Shown: positions 14,625-14,648 of the stretch, piece after piece
How the letters are laid out: each line of letters opens with the position of its first letter
Numbering within the stretch: the first letter of the stretch is position 1
DNA from: Thermomicrobiales bacterium
GTDB taxonomy: Bacteria > Chloroflexota > Limnocylindria > Limnocylindrales > CSP1-4
DNA: 14,648 nucleotides
Reading direction: 5' to 3'
NCBI GenBank assembly: GCA_004525275.1
Contig: SPCO01000012.1
Location: 1 to 14,648 of the forward strand
Notes under the pieces: generated by a model
Seen by the model: the letters and a program-made list of their open reading frames with translations, nothing else
Told to the model about the DNA's origin: nothing
Database searches by the model: none
Program-made: the position numbers and the translations under genes

Positions 14625-14648
14625 CGGCGGGCGGCCGGACGCGAGGCC

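Noticed and set aside
1..14648. Mobile element, phage, CRISPR, tRNA/rRNA or defence system
   Set aside because: No transposase or integrase motifs, no terminal repeats, no regularly spaced repeat array and no RNA-gene signatures seen on either strand; all large open frames are explained by metabolic and transport genes.

Overview
The window is GC-rich bacterial DNA (roughly two-thirds GC by eye), densely packed with genes and almost free of non-coding sequence. It is a chromosomal galactoside-utilisation locus flanked by two unrelated genes or operons. The gene content, the alanine-rich lipoprotein signal, the GTG/TTG starts and the mixed use of Shine-Dalgarno and apparently leaderless starts suggest an environmental Chloroflexota (Limnocylindria-like) or actinobacterial genome. 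This assignment is inference; no rRNA or other phylogenetic marker is present. I see no mobile element, integrase, CRISPR array, tRNA or rRNA.

Left part, minus strand, read right to left: a DeoR-family regulator (2915-2064) overlaps galT (2074-983), and argH (954 to beyond the left edge) follows 28 nt later. Divergent from deoR, on the plus strand, is a sugar ABC importer: a lipoprotein binding protein (3136-4422) and two membrane permeases (4539-5414 and 5411-6316). The 220-bp divergent region holds a good sigma70-type promoter (TTGACA-17-CACAAT) and repeated motifs that look like operators. A 38-nt, nearly perfect inverted repeat (4473-4510) separates the binding-protein gene from the permeases.

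Middle and right part, minus strand: galK (12758-11568), a GH2 beta-galactosidase (11537-8544) and a GH36 alpha-galactosidase (8547-6313) form an operon that runs head-on into the importer operon; the two end genes share overlapping stop codons at 6313-6316. Divergent from galK is a two-gene ABC-2 type transporter (ATPase 12859-13818, permease 13818-14606), probably unrelated to galactose.

Proposed logic: the importer brings in alpha- and/or beta-galactosides; the two glycosidases, neither with a signal peptide, release galactose in the cytoplasm; GalK makes galactose-1-phosphate; GalT exchanges it with UDP-glucose. The DeoR-type regulator probably senses a phosphorylated sugar and controls the divergent promoters. 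The importer ATPase, UDP-galactose 4-epimerase and aldose 1-epimerase are missing from this window and must be supplied from elsewhere if the pathway is complete. All enzymes belong to well-known families. The less ordinary signals are the attenuator-like hairpin, the spaced repeats in the divergent promoter region, and argH placed behind deoR-galT.
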